DNA of 64,000 nt from Janthinobacterium sp. ROICE36 (lineage in GTDB: Bacteria; Pseudomonadota; Gammaproteobacteria; Burkholderiales; Burkholderiaceae_D), in NCBI RefSeq assembly GCF_002869965.1, contig NZ_PEBS01000014.1:35432-99431 (forward strand), read 5' to 3'. The position numbers and the translations under genes are program-made. The notes beneath the pieces are model-generated. The model was not told the origin of the DNA. It worked only from the letters and a program-made list of their open reading frames with translations, and did not search any database. Of this stretch, positions 38,265 to 47,451 are shown piece by piece (positions within the stretch are counted from its first letter, which is position 1; each line of letters starts with the position of its first letter).

Positions 38265-40517
38265 TCAGGGAGGGGGCGATTGCGGCGCCGCAGCGGGCAG
38301 CTGCAGGGTGAAGGTGGTGCCGCTGCCGGCGCCGGTGCTGCTGGTGGCGTCGATATGGCCGCCCAGCACGCCCGTGACGATGTTGTGCGCCACGTGCAGG
38401 CCCAGGCCCGAGCCGCCCGAACCGAGCTTGGTCGTGAAGAAGGGGTCGTAGACATGCGCCAGGTCGTCGGCGGCGATGCCCACGCCCGTGTCGCTGATGG
38501 ACAGGATGATCGTCTGCCCGTCGTCGCTGCCGCGCGCGGTGATGGCGATATTGCCGCCGCTGCAGCCCTCGAAGGCATGGCGCTGGCAGTTTTCCAGCAG
38601 GTTGCTCAGCACCTGGCCCAGCGGACCGGGATAGCTGTCCATGGCCAGGCCGTCCGGCACGTCCTGCGTCAGGCTCAGGCCGGCGGCCTTGAGGGGCGTC
38701 GACATGGGCAGCATCAGTTCGGCGATGAACTGGCGCAGCAGGAAGTGGCGGCGTTGCGAGCTGGCGCGGTCGACGGCGATCTGCTTGAAGCTGGAGACCA
38801 GGTCGGCGGCGCGCTGCAAGTTGCGCAGCATGATGGCGTCGGCCTCGCTGGCCTGGGTCAGGTAGGCGCCCAGTTCGGAGCGGCGCAAGCCATCGAGGAA
38901 GCTGGCCTGGATTTCGCGCGTGCGTTCGGCCATGGTGGTGGCTACCACCAGGCCGTTGCCGATCGGCGTATTGAGTTCATGCGCGATGCCGGCCACCAGC
39001 GCACCGAGCGCGGCCAGCTTGTCGCGGCGCACCAGTTCTTCCTGTGTGATGGACAGGTTTTCCAGCGCAGCGGCCAATTCCAGGTTGGTTTGCTCCGATT
39101 GTTCCTTGGCCTGCGTCAAGGCCGCCGTGCGTTCATCCACCAGCTCTTCCAGGTGGGTGCGGTGACGCTGCAGCTCGCGTTCATGGCGCATGCGGCCGAT
39201 GGCGATGCCGGCCAGGTCGGTGGCCGTGTCGATCAGCTCCAGGTCGCGCGCATCGGGCTTGCGCACTTCGCGGTAATACATGGCGAACGAACCGAGGACG
39301 GCGCCATCCTGACCGAAGATGGGGCGCGACCAGCAGGCGCGCAAACCGAACGGCGCCGCCAGCTCGCGGTAGGGCGCCCACAGCGGGTCTTGCATGATGT
39401 CGGCGACCACCACCAGTTCGCGCAGGAACATGGCCGTGCCGCAAGACCCCACGCCGGGACCGATGGCCACGTCTTCGAGCAGGGCCATGTACTCGGGCGG
39501 CAGGCTGGGTCCGGCCGCGCTGTGCATGCGGATGCCGTCGTCATCGAGCAGCATGATGGAGCAGACCACGCCGCGCGACTGGCCTTCGATCAGCAGCAGC
39601 AGCTGGTTCAGGGTGGGGATCAGAGGAGCGCCCTTGGCGACCATTTCCAGCAAGTCGCTCTGGCCCGCGCGCATGGCTTCGGCGAGATTGCGTTCGGTCA
39701 AATCGATGATGCGCGCATGCACGAGCTGGCGGCCCGGCACGGACAGGCGCATCAAACGGATTTCGCAGGCGATCGGGTGGCTGTCGCGGTGGCAGCAGCT
39801 GGCGCGGAAGACGACGATCTTGCCTTGCAAGGTATCGGCGATCTTCTCTTCCAGCAATTGCGGCGAGGCGCGGCCATCGTCCTGATGCCTGGGGAATAGC
39901 GGCTCCATGCCGCCTTGCAGCAGCTCGGCCAGCGGCAGGCCGAACAATTCTTCGGCCAGGTGGTTGGCGTCGATCAGCAGGCGGTTGTCGATATCGAACA
40001 GCAGCACGGCATCGGGCGAGCCGGCCAGGATGGAATGGTAATTGACTTCCAGCGTTTGCGGATGCAGGGGCCGCGGTGGCGTGGCGGGAATGGCGCAGGG
40101 GCGGTCGGCGGGCGTTGCGGCCTTGTGCAGCGCCAGTTCCATGAGGATTTTCTCCGCCACGTCGCGCGCATTGAACGGCATCTTGATGTAGTCGGAAGCG
40201 CCAGCGCCCACGCTGCGTCCCTGTTCCTCGGCGCTGGGGGTGGCTGACATCAGCAGCAGCGGCACGCCATGGCGTGCGCCCGCATTGCGCAGGCGCATGC
40301 AGGTGGCGCCGATATTCGCGCCGGCCAGGGCCGCGTCGAGCAGGATCAGGTCTGTGCCGCCGGCCGCCAGTTCCACGCCTTCGTCGATATCGCCCGCCAG
40401 TCCCGTGCCCAGGTTATGCCGGTCCAGCACATACAGCAGTTCGCGCACATCGTTAGGCGAATTGCTTACCAGTAGCACGTTGGCCCGGTCGGCGTTGGAG
40501 GAAATCAACTGATTCAT
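38265..40517 (-). CDS. Hybrid sensor histidine kinase (REC-PAS-GAF-HK)
   Basis: A 750-residue soluble kinase. The N-terminal receiver-like domain (1-125) has LILLDAALAG and the conserved Lys in SDYIKMPFNARD. A PAS domain (about 165-290, SILAGSPDAVLLFDIDNRLL), a GAF domain (about 300-450, with GSCGTAMFLRE) and a coiled coil follow. The HisKA-like ALGALVAGIAHELNTPIGNGL carries the phospho-His, and the HATPase has NLLENCQRHAFEG and SDTGVGI. There are no TM segments. No response regulator partner is adjacent. Confidence 0.9.
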   Translation of the reverse strand: MNQLISSNADRANVLLVSNSPNDVRELLYVLDRHNLGTGLAGDIDEGVELAAGGTDLILLDAALAGANIGATCMRLRNAGARHGVPLLLMSATPSAEEQGRSVGAGASDYIKMPFNARDVAEKILMELALHKAATPADRPCAIPATPPRPLHPQTLEVNYHSILAGSPDAVLLFDIDNRLLIDANHLAEELFGLPLAELLQGGMEPLFPRHQDDGRASPQLLEEKIADTLQGKIVVFRASCCHRDSHPIACEIRLMRLSVPGRQLVHARIIDLTERNLAEAMRAGQSDLLEMVAKGAPLIPTLNQLLLLIEGQSRGVVCSIMLLDDDGIRMHSAAGPSLPPEYMALLEDVAIGPGVGSCGTAMFLRELVVVADIMQDPLWAPYRELAAPFGLRACWSRPIFGQDGAVLGSFAMYYREVRKPDARDLELIDTATDLAGIAIGRMRHERELQRHRTHLEELVDERTAALTQAKEQSEQTNLELAAALENLSITQEELVRRDKLAALGALVAGIAHELNTPIGNGLVVATTMAERTREIQASFLDGLRRSELGAYLTQASEADAIMLRNLQRAADLVSSFKQIAVDRASSQRRHFLLRQFIAELMLPMSTPLKAAGLSLTQDVPDGLAMDSYPGPLGQVLSNLLENCQRHAFEGCSGGNIAITARGSDDGQTIILSISDTGVGIAADDLAHVYDPFFTTKLGSGGSGLGLHVAHNIVTGVLGGHIDATSSTGAGSGTTFTLQLPAAAPQSPPP

Positions 40518-40620
40518 GGTGTCGCGTCCTTACGCGTATCGTGAGGCTAGTATTACATCAAGGCAAGTAGGAGTAAACGATAATTCTTGATAAGCAAAAG
40601 CAATGCGTTTGCGCGCTGTT

Positions 40621-41046
40621 TTACGCTGCGTTTTGCGCGTTCTGCGGCGCCAGTTCGGCGCGCGCCTGTTCGATGCGCGGGTAATTATCCTCGATCCAGT
40701 CGACCAGCACGGCCAGGCGTTCGGCCGCTTCGTGTCCCAGCGGCGTGAGGCTGTATTCCACCTTGGGCGGTATCACCAGATACGCCTGGCGCAGCACGAA
40801 GCCGTCGCCCGCCAGCGCTTCCAGGGTTTGCGCCAGCATTTTTTCGCTGACCCCGCCCACTTCGCGGCGCAGTTCGCTGAAGCGCCGCGTGCCGCTCAGC
40901 AGTAGTACCAGTACCAGCACGGCCCAGCGGCTGGTCAGATGGCTGAGCACGGCGCGCGATGGGCAGGCGGCCGCCAGCAGTTGCGCTCCCTGGCCTTGCC
41001 GGGCGAGGGCGGCGCGCAGGCTGGCGCCGGGAGTGTCTCTGGACAT
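40621..41046 (-). CDS. HxlR-family regulator (QorR/YtfH-like)
   Basis: A 141-residue MarR/HxlR winged-helix protein with SCPSRAVLSHLTSRWAVLVLVLL, GTRRFSELRREVGGVSEKMLAQTLEAL and YSLTPLGHEAAERL, the ordered HxlR motifs. The single Cys just ahead of the first helix is the usual redox-sensing residue of this family. It is divergent from a QorB-like reductase, matching the ytfG-ytfH pairing, and likely represses both through the palindromes between them. Confidence 0.88.
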   Translation of the reverse strand: MSRDTPGASLRAALARQGQGAQLLAAACPSRAVLSHLTSRWAVLVLVLLLSGTRRFSELRREVGGVSEKMLAQTLEALAGDGFVLRQAYLVIPPKVEYSLTPLGHEAAERLAVLVDWIEDNYPRIEQARAELAPQNAQNAA

Positions 41047-41080
41047 GATAGTTGGCCTTCATTGTTCTAGTGTTAATTGA

Positions 41081-41130
41081 TACTTACCAAAAGGTACGTA
41101 CTTACAATAAGTAAGTAATAGTCCTATTAT
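41081..41130. promoter_or_regulatory. Operator-like palindromes and promoter between the hxlR-type and qorB-like genes
   Basis: Two adjoining dyads are seen: TACTTACC-AAAA-GGTACGTA (41081-41100) and TACTTAC-AATAA-GTAAGTA (41099-41117). They overlap a probable promoter of the reductase (TATTAT at 41125-41130). The placement is that expected for a repressor operator. Confidence 0.65.
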
Positions 41131-41163
41131 AGGGTTTTACCCGTCACCCTCCAAGGAAAAATC

Positions 41164-42015
41164 ATGATCGTCATCACCGGCGCCACAGGCAATCTGGGCC
41201 AGCACGTCATCGCCAGCCTGCTCGCATCCATACCCGCAGCCAGCATCATCGCCGCCGTGCGCAATCCGGCCAAGGCCGCCAACCTGGCTGCAATGGGCGT
41301 GCAAGTGCGCCAGGCCGATTACAACGATGGCGCCAGCCTCGATGCGGCGTTCAAGGGCGCAAGGAAGATTTTGCTGATTTCGTCGAGCGAAGTGGGCCAG
41401 CGCGCGCAGCAGCACCAGAATGTCATCGATGCGGCCAAGCGCGCCGGCGTGGCCTTGCTGGCCTACACCAGCGTCTTGCGCGCCGACACGTCGCCGCTGG
41501 GCCTGGCTGCCGAGCACGTCATCACGGAAGCGGCCATCCGCGCCTCCAGTCTGCCGTATACTTTCCTGCGCAATGGCTGGTACCTGGAAAACCATACGGA
41601 ACACCTGGCGCCTGTGCTTGAGCATGGCGTCGTGCTGGGCGCGGCGCAGGATGGCCGTTTCTCGTCGGCCGCGCGTCTTGACTACGCCGCCGCCGCCGCT
41701 GCCGTCCTGATGGCGGCCCAGCCGCAAGCCGTGTACGAGCTGGCGGGCGACCACGGCTTTACCCTGGCCGAGTACGCCGCTGAAGTGGCGCGCCAGACGG
41801 GCAAGGCGATTGTGTATAAAGATTTGCCGCAGGCGGACTTCAAGGCGGCGCTGGTGAGCGTGGGCGTGCCGGAGGGGTTTGCCGATCTGCTGGCCGATTC
41901 CGATGCGGGCGTGGCCAAGGGCGGCCTGGAAGACAATGGCAAGCAATTGAGCGCGCTGATAGGCCGTCCGACGACGACCCTGTTTGACGCCGTGAAGGCG
42001 GCGCTGGAAAAATAA
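41164..42015 (+). CDS. NmrA-like NAD(P)H:quinone oxidoreductase (QorB/YtfG-like)
   Basis: A 283-residue atypical SDR with the N-terminal GATGNLGQHVIASLL dinucleotide motif, LLISSSEVGQRAQQHQNVIDAAKRAGV, and LPYTFLRNGWYLENHTEHL, characteristic of the QOR2/YtfG group. These enzymes reduce quinones with NADPH. AAGGA precedes the ATG. It is paired with a divergent HxlR regulator. Confidence 0.88.
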   Translation: MIVITGATGNLGQHVIASLLASIPAASIIAAVRNPAKAANLAAMGVQVRQADYNDGASLDAAFKGARKILLISSSEVGQRAQQHQNVIDAAKRAGVALLAYTSVLRADTSPLGLAAEHVITEAAIRASSLPYTFLRNGWYLENHTEHLAPVLEHGVVLGAAQDGRFSSAARLDYAAAAAAVLMAAQPQAVYELAGDHGFTLAEYAAEVARQTGKAIVYKDLPQADFKAALVSVGVPEGFADLLADSDAGVAKGGLEDNGKQLSALIGRPTTTLFDAVKAALEK

Positions 42016-42060
42016 GGGGAGGGGGCCGCAGCTTGGGAAGACCGCGCGGCATCCGGTATG

Positions 42061-42098
42061 AAAAAAGCCGCAAACTCGTGAAAATTTGCGGCTTTTTT
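42061..42098 (-). terminator. Terminator of the three-gene tRNA-Leu unit
   Basis: Stem GCCGCAAA / TTTGCGGC flanked by A6 on the left and T6 on the right, so it can work on both strands. It lies 13 bp after the last tRNA in the leftward direction and may also end the rightward reductase transcript. Confidence 0.9.
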
Positions 42099-42111
42099 GC
42101 GAATGAGGTAA

Positions 42112-42196
42112 TGGTGCCCACGAAGGGACTCGAACCCCTACACCCGAAGGCACATGGACCTGAACCATGCGCGTCTACCAATTCCGCCACGTGGGC
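42112..42196 (-). tRNA. tRNA-Leu(CAG), copy 1
   Basis: An 85-nt gene on the minus strand including an encoded CCA. Acceptor arms GCCCACG / CGTGGGC pair perfectly. The anticodon loop TTCAGGT gives anticodon CAG, reading CTG. A long variable arm (TGCCTTCGGGTGTA region) and GGTTCGAGTCC complete a class II tRNA-Leu. Confidence 0.96.
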
Positions 42197-42267
42197 ACTG
42201 ATGCTGCTTATTACTGCTGTATCTCACTACTGTACTGCGGACTACAACGAAAACAAGTCGTTGCTGG

Positions 42268-42352
42268 TGGTGCCCACGAAGGGACTCGAACCCCTACACC
42301 CGAAGGCACATGGACCTGAACCATGCGCGTCTACCAATTCCGCCACGTGGGC
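42268..42352 (-). tRNA. tRNA-Leu(CAG), copy 2
   Basis: An 85-nt sequence identical to copy 1, with the same CAG anticodon and encoded CCA. It is 156 bp further right; flanking bases are similar too, indicating tandem duplication. Confidence 0.96.
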
Positions 42353-42420
42353 ATTGTGCTGCTTGCGTCAACTACTTACTGCTTTACTGCGGATCACAAC
42401 AATCAACAACTTGTTGCTGG

Positions 42421-42505
42421 TGGTGCCCACGAAGGGACTCGAACCCCTACACCCGAAGGCACATGGACCTGAACCATGCGCGTCTACCAATTCCGCCACG
42501 TGGGC
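42421..42505 (-). tRNA. tRNA-Leu(CAG), copy 3
   Basis: An 85-nt sequence identical to the other copies. It is the first tRNA of the three-gene leftward unit, with a good promoter about 50 bp upstream. Confidence 0.96.
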
Positions 42506-42554
42506 ATTCTTACTGCTTGCTGCTTCACGCTGCGTGTTCTGCAGCGAGGACAAA

Positions 42555-42583
42555 ATCATAAGGGCTGGCGCGCATTCGGTCAA
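42555..42583 (-). promoter_or_regulatory. Sigma-70 promoter of the three-gene tRNA-Leu unit
   Basis: On the minus strand TTGACC (42578-42583), a 17-bp spacer and TATGAT (42555-42560). The tRNA 5' end follows 49 bp downstream. Confidence 0.8.
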
Positions 42584-42756
42584 TCAACATTTTGCACTTT
42601 TCTTCAAGAAACATGTTTTTTCGCCTGAAAAGGACTGCCTCCTATGAAAAAAAGTCAAATCTGCCTCTTTTTTCAGCGACTTTCCGCCGGTTTCCGTCGG
42701 CAGGCGTGCCGGCTTGCTCGGCGGCCGGGAGGTAGGGATTTTCGCCGCAGAAATGA

Positions 42757-42792
42757 AAAAAGCCGCAAACTCGTGAAAGTTTGCGGCTTTTT
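42757..42792 (-). terminator. Terminator of the single tRNA-Leu unit
   Basis: Stem AAAAAGCCGCAAAC / GTTTGCGGCTTTTT with an 8-nt loop. It is almost identical to the terminator at 42061-42098, as is the flank GCGAATGAGGTAA beside it. Confidence 0.9.
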
Positions 42793-42805
42793 GCGAATGA
42801 GGTAA

Positions 42806-42890
42806 TGGTGCCCACGAAGGGACTCGAACCCCTACACCCGAAGGCACATGGACCTGAACCATGCGCGTCTACCAATTCCGCCACGTGGGC
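42806..42890 (-). tRNA. tRNA-Leu(CAG), copy 4
   Basis: An 85-nt sequence identical to copies 1-3, but in a separate transcription unit with its own terminator and a TATAAT box upstream. Confidence 0.96.
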
Positions 42891-42901
42891 ACTGATACTG
42901 C

Positions 42902-42939
42902 TTGTTGCTAAATAACTTAGCAACAATTCTGCTATTATA
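42902..42939 (-). promoter_or_regulatory. Promoter and leader hairpin of tRNA-Leu copy 4
   Basis: A perfect -10 TATAAT (minus strand, 42934-42939) lies 44 bp before the tRNA; the -35 region is weak. Between them a 10-bp inverted repeat TTGTTGCTAA / TTAGCAACAA (42902-42926) could fold in the 5' leader. Confidence 0.55.
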
Positions 42940-43184
42940 GCGGCTTGAAGAGTTTTGCGCCAGATGAGCATTCGCTCCATACTGCACATCAACCCTGTAC
43001 CGCTTTCCTGCAACTGCATCCCCGTGAAGGTTTGTCGCTGCAAGAGGGTTGGATTATAGAGCAATATTTGCCGAAGTCAAAGGCATTGCGCAGCTTTTCT
43101 CCTTTTTTTCATCGGCGGGGCACTTGTTCGGTTTTCGCTACGCTGTCCGTTAGGCAAACCAAGGCGTCCTCCGGTACACTACCG

Positions 43185-43216
43185 GACATCACCGTGTCAA
43201 TATTGACGGTGATGTC
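43185..43216. repeat. Long near-perfect palindrome upstream of rnr
   Basis: Arms GACATCACCG and CGGTGATGTC flank a central GTCAATATTGAC that is itself palindromic, giving a 32-bp dyad with one unpaired base. ACCG/CGGT extend it outward with a small bulge. It sits 54 bp before the rnr start, where an operator or a cruciform/leader hairpin would act. The rest of 42940-43269 shows nothing else I can support. Confidence 0.85.
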
Positions 43217-43269
43217 ATCGGTCTTTGTCTTCCGTTTGATCACTGTCAATAACAACTATAGAAATACTT

Positions 43270-45798
43270 TTGAGCCAAAATACCCACACCATCCCCAGCC
43301 GGGAGGACATTCTCGGCATATTCCGTAGCGTCAGCGCGCCTCTCGATCCGCAGTCTCTCGGGAAAACGCTGCAAGTGCATGCCGATTCCATGGATGTCCT
43401 GGTCCGTCGCCTGAAGGCGATGGAGCGCGACGGCCAGCTGAAGTCTGATGCCAGCGGTGTTTTCAGCCTGGCCGACCAGAGCGCGCTTGTCGCCGGTCGC
43501 GTCACCAGCCACCGCGATGGCTTCGGTTTCGTCATTCCCGACGACGCCAGCGCCGACCTGTTCCTGCCTGAGAAAGAAATGCAGAAAGTCCTGCATGGCG
43601 ACAAGGTCATGGCCCGCATCGTCGGCACGGACCGCCGCGGCCGCCCGGAAGGCACGATCGTGGAAGTCACTTACCGCGCGAATAGCCACGTCATCGGCCG
43701 TTTGACCCAGGAAAACGGCACCTGGGTCGTGGCGCCGGAAGACCAGCGCATCGGCCAGGATATCCTGGTGACCGGTTCGGTGGGCAAGGCGAAGGCTGGC
43801 CAGATCGTCAGCGTCGAGCTGACCGAGCAACCGATGCGCTTCAAACAGCCGGTCGGCAAGATCGTCGAAGTGCTTGGTGCGCTCGATGACCCCGGCATGG
43901 AAATTGAAATTGCCGTACGTAAATTCAACGTACCGCATATTTTCTCCGCTGCCGCCCTGAAACAGGCAGAAAAACTGCCGTTTGACGTGCGCGAGGCCGA
44001 CCTGAAAGAGCGTGTCGACCTGCGCGACGTGCCGCTCGTCACCATCGACGGCGAAGACGCGCGCGATTTCGACGATGCCGTGTATTGCGAACCCGTCAAG
44101 ATCGGCCGCGCCAACTGCTTCCGCCTGATCGTGGCGATTGCCGACGTCAGCCATTATGTGAAGCCGAACGACGCGCTCGATGCCGATGCGCTCGAACGCA
44201 GCACGTCCGTCTACTTCCCGCGCCGCGTGATCCCGATGCTGCCGGAAAAACTCTCGAATGGCCTGTGCTCGCTGAACCCGGCCGTCGACCGATTGACCCT
44301 CGTCTGCGACGCCGTCGTCAGCGACAAGGGCGAGCTGAAGGCATACCAGTTCTACCCGGCCGTGATCCATTCGGCCGCGCGCCTCACGTATGACGAAGTC
44401 GCTGCCGTGCTGGGCAACACCAAGGGACCCGAAGCGGTGCGCCGCGCGGACATCCTGCCGCACCTGCAAAACCTGGAAGCGGTCTACCGCGCCTTGCTGA
44501 AAGCACGCACGGAGCGGGGCGCCATCGATTTCGAGACGACGGAAACGTATATCGTCTGCAATAGCGCCGGCAAGATCGAAAAGATCATCCCCCGCACGCG
44601 CAATGAAGCGCACAAGATTATCGAAGAGTGCATGCTGGCGGCCAACGTTTGCGCGGCCGACTTGCTGCTGCGCAACAAGCATCCGGGCACTTACCGCATC
44701 CACGCCAGCCCGACCAAGGAAAAGCTCACGCAGGTGCGCACCTTCCTCAAGCAGGTTGGCCTGAACCTGACGGGCGGCGACACGCCATCGGCATCGGATT
44801 ACCAGACGCTGATGCAGCAGATCAAGCTGCGTCCCGACGCGGCCCTGCTGCAAACGATGCTGCTGCGCTCGATGCAGCAAGCCGTCTACAGCCCGGACAA
44901 TATCGGCCACTTCGGCCTGGCCTACGAGGCGTATGCCCACTTCACCAGCCCGATCCGCCGCTATCCCGACTTGCTGACGCACCGCGCCATCAAGGCTATT
45001 TTGCAAGGCAAGAAATACGAGCCGAAGCTGTCCGATAAAATCGTGTTGAACACCAACGTGTCGAACGCCACGCGCAAGCAGCAGGCCAAGGACAAGGCCG
45101 ACGGCAAGCCGAAGAAGACCGACCTGACGATCTGGGACGCGCTGGGCGTGCATTGCTCGGCCAACGAGCGCCGCGCCGATGAAGCGTCGCGCGACGTGGA
45201 AGCCTGGCTGAAGTGCTACTTCATGCAAGATAAATTGGGCGAAGAATTCACCGGCACCATCACGGGCGTGACCACCTTCGGCGTGTTCGTGCAGCTCGAC
45301 ACCCTGTTTGTCGAAGGCCTGGTGCATGTCACCGAGCTGGGCACCGACTACTTCCAGTACGACGATGCGCGCCATGAATTGCGCGGCGAACGCACGGGAA
45401 AACGTTATCAATTGACCGACCGTCTGACGGTGCAAGTGGCGCGTGTCGACCTGGAAACGCGCAAGATCGACCTGCGTCTGGTGACCGATGCGGAACTGGC
45501 GGGCGAAGAAGCGCCGGCCAAGCCGAACGGCGGCGGCAAGCGCAAGGGCGAAAAAAAATCCATGGTCAAGCCCGGTCCCGCGACCGAGCAGCGCCATGAG
45601 ATCAAGGCCGGCAATGGTTCAGGCGGTCGTTCCAACGGCGCAAAGGCGCAAGCCAAGCCTGCAGCCAAGGCAGCCCTGAAGGAAGCCCCTAAGGCGGCCG
45701 CCGCGCCGACGCGCAGCAAGAAACCAGCCGCGGCACCCGCTGCGGCGGCACCACGTGCAGCAAAAACTGTATCAAAATCAAGCAAGAACAAGCGATAA
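43270..45798 (+). CDS. rnr: Ribonuclease R
   Basis: An 842-residue exoribonuclease starting with TTG (MSQNTHTIPSREDILGIF). It has a winged-helix RNase II N-terminal domain and cold-shock domains (VAGRVTSHRDGFGFVIPDD). The RNB catalytic domain carries the acidic cluster in VTIDGEDARDFDDAV, FTSPIRRYPDLLTHRAI follows, and an S1 domain has FTGTITGVTTFGVFVQLD. A Lys/Ala-rich basic tail of about 80 residues ends the protein. RNase R degrades structured RNA and matters in the cold. The rlmB gene follows 15 bp later, the same order as in E. coli. Confidence 0.97.
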   Translation: MSQNTHTIPSREDILGIFRSVSAPLDPQSLGKTLQVHADSMDVLVRRLKAMERDGQLKSDASGVFSLADQSALVAGRVTSHRDGFGFVIPDDASADLFLPEKEMQKVLHGDKVMARIVGTDRRGRPEGTIVEVTYRANSHVIGRLTQENGTWVVAPEDQRIGQDILVTGSVGKAKAGQIVSVELTEQPMRFKQPVGKIVEVLGALDDPGMEIEIAVRKFNVPHIFSAAALKQAEKLPFDVREADLKERVDLRDVPLVTIDGEDARDFDDAVYCEPVKIGRANCFRLIVAIADVSHYVKPNDALDADALERSTSVYFPRRVIPMLPEKLSNGLCSLNPAVDRLTLVCDAVVSDKGELKAYQFYPAVIHSAARLTYDEVAAVLGNTKGPEAVRRADILPHLQNLEAVYRALLKARTERGAIDFETTETYIVCNSAGKIEKIIPRTRNEAHKIIEECMLAANVCAADLLLRNKHPGTYRIHASPTKEKLTQVRTFLKQVGLNLTGGDTPSASDYQTLMQQIKLRPDAALLQTMLLRSMQQAVYSPDNIGHFGLAYEAYAHFTSPIRRYPDLLTHRAIKAILQGKKYEPKLSDKIVLNTNVSNATRKQQAKDKADGKPKKTDLTIWDALGVHCSANERRADEASRDVEAWLKCYFMQDKLGEEFTGTITGVTTFGVFVQLDTLFVEGLVHVTELGTDYFQYDDARHELRGERTGKRYQLTDRLTVQVARVDLETRKIDLRLVTDAELAGEEAPAKPNGGGKRKGEKKSMVKPGPATEQRHEIKAGNGSGGRSNGAKAQAKPAAKAALKEAPKAAAAPTRSKKPAAAPAAAAPRAAKTVSKSSKNKR

Positions 45799-45813
45799 AA
45801 GAAGCGATAACAC

Positions 45814-46557
45814 ATGAAGAATAAAATGATTTTCGGCTTCCACGCCGTCACCTCGCGTTTGCGTCACGAAGCGTCGTCCGTGGAAGAAATTTTCGTCGAT
45901 GCCAGCCGCGTTGACGGCCGCATGAAGGACATGATCGCCGCTGCCAAGGCGGCCAATGTGCGCGTCATGCCCGTCGATTCGTCGCGTCTGGACAAGATCG
46001 TCGGCACGCGCCGCCACCAGGGCGTGATCGCCTTTGCGTCGCAGCTGTCGCTGGCGCGCAATCTCGATGAGCTGCTGGACGCCATCGATGGCCCACCGCT
46101 GCTGTTGATACTCGACCGCATCACCGATCCGCACAACCTGGGCGCCTGCCTGCGCGTGGCCGACGGCGTCGGCGCACATGCTGTCATCGTGCCGAAGGAC
46201 CGCGCCGTGGGCTTGAATACCACGGCCGCCAAGGTCGCCAGCGGCGCCGCCGAAACCGTCCCGTACATCACCGTGACGAATCTGGCGCGCACCATGCGTG
46301 AACTGAAGGAGCGCGGCATCTGGCTGATCGGCACCACCGACGATGGCGAAAAAGGTTTGTACGAAGCCGATTTCACAGGCCCGACGGCCCTGGTCATGGG
46401 TTCCGAAGGCGAAGGCATGCGCCGCTTGACGCGCGACACCTGCGACATCCTCGTCAGCATCCCGATGTTTGGCTCCGTCGAGAGTCTGAACGTGTCGGTC
46501 GCTTCCGGCGTGTGTTTGTACGAAGCGCGCCGCCAGCGCATCGCCCTGGAAGCCTAA
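45814..46557 (+). CDS. rlmB: 23S rRNA (guanosine-2'-O-)-methyltransferase RlmB
   Basis: A 247-residue SPOUT methyltransferase. It has an N-terminal substrate-binding domain ([11 protein letters not shown]), then [42 protein letters not shown] and [17 protein letters not shown], the three SpoU motifs that form the AdoMet knot. It methylates G2251 in 23S rRNA. It is in an operon with rnr and is followed by a terminator. Confidence 0.95.
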   Translation: MKNKMIFGFHAVTSRLRHEASSVEEIFVDASRVDGRMKDMIAAAKAANVRVMPVDSSRLDKIVGTRRHQGVIAFASQLSLARNLDELLDAIDGPPLLLILDRITDPHNLGACLRVADGVGAHAVIVPKDRAVGLNTTAAKVASGAAETVPYITVTNLARTMRELKERGIWLIGTTDDGEKGLYEADFTGPTALVMGSEGEGMRRLTRDTCDILVSIPMFGSVESLNVSVASGVCLYEARRQRIALEA

Positions 46558-46589
46558 AAACCTCCTGACGGTTTTGTAGCGCTGCCAAA

Positions 46590-46626
46590 AAAATCTGCCG
46601 CCGCCCTTGAGGCGGCGGTTGTTTAT
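46590..46626 (+). terminator. Terminator after rlmB
   Basis: Stem CCGCCGCC / GGCGGCGG with a 5-nt loop, A-run on the left and TTGTTT on the right. It closes the rnr-rlmB unit. Confidence 0.75.
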
Positions 46627-46691
46627 CTGCCTCTCCGGCAGCACGCCGCCGAATACGCTACCATTTGCGTTCCACCTTATCCGTTTTCATT

Positions 46692-47441
46692 ATGTTCCAC
46701 CACCTGCGCGAAGACATCAACAGCATCATCGAACGGGACCCCGCCGCCCGCAATGGCTGGGAGGTGCTGACCTGTTACCCGGGCTTGCACGCCATCGTCA
46801 TGCACGGCTGGGCGCACTGGTGCTGGACGCGGCACATGCAGTGGGTGGGGCGCTTCATTTCGTATATCGCCCGCATCATCACGGGCATCGAAATCCATCC
46901 CGGCGCTGTCATCGGCCGGCGCGTCTTCATCGACCATGGCTTCGGCGTAGTGATCGGCGAGACGGCCATCGTCGGCGATGACTGCACCATCTACCAGGGC
47001 GTGACCCTGGGCGGCACGTCGCTGCACACCGGCGCCAAGCGCCATCCGACCTTGGAGCGCGGCGTCATCGTCGGTGCCGGCGCCCAGGTGCTGGGCAGCT
47101 TCACGGTGGGCGAGTATGCCAAGGTGGGTTCGAACGCCGTGCTGTTGAAACCCGTGCCGTCCGGCGCCACGGCCGTGGGCAACCCGGCGCACATCGTGCA
47201 AAAGGATGTCAACGCCTTGCGCGAGGGCAGCACGGCGCATTTGTTTGCCGCGTATGGCGTCACGCCGAACGGCGACGATCCGCTGTCGAAAGCCCTGCAA
47301 GGCTTGATCACGCATGCCGTGGCGCAGGAACAGCGCATCGAAACCATCCTCGCCACCCTGAAGGCGGCGGGCATCTGCTGCCAGGCTGTGCCTGAGTGTG
47401 ATAAATTCGATTCCGAGAAAATGAACAAGCTGGTTGATTAA
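46692..47441 (+). CDS. cysE: Serine O-acetyltransferase
   Basis: A 249-residue protein. The N-terminal helical part (MFHHLREDINSIIERDPAARNGWEVL) is the short SAT form common outside enterics. The left-handed beta-helix of hexapeptides follows (GIEIHPGAVIGRRVFIDHGFGVVIGETAIVGDDC, TIYQGVTLGGTSL). It acetylates serine for cysteine synthesis. The ATG at 46692 matches the family start better than the upstream ATG. Confidence 0.93.
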   Translation: MFHHLREDINSIIERDPAARNGWEVLTCYPGLHAIVMHGWAHWCWTRHMQWVGRFISYIARIITGIEIHPGAVIGRRVFIDHGFGVVIGETAIVGDDCTIYQGVTLGGTSLHTGAKRHPTLERGVIVGAGAQVLGSFTVGEYAKVGSNAVLLKPVPSGATAVGNPAHIVQKDVNALREGSTAHLFAAYGVTPNGDDPLSKALQGLITHAVAQEQRIETILATLKAAGICCQAVPECDKFDSEKMNKLVD

Positions 47442-47451
47442 GGATATAGGC

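Noticed and set aside
42100..42900. Protein frames running through the tRNA-Leu repeats
   Set aside because: The repeated sequence folds as perfect class II tRNA-Leu with CAG anticodon; the frames are translations of tRNA.
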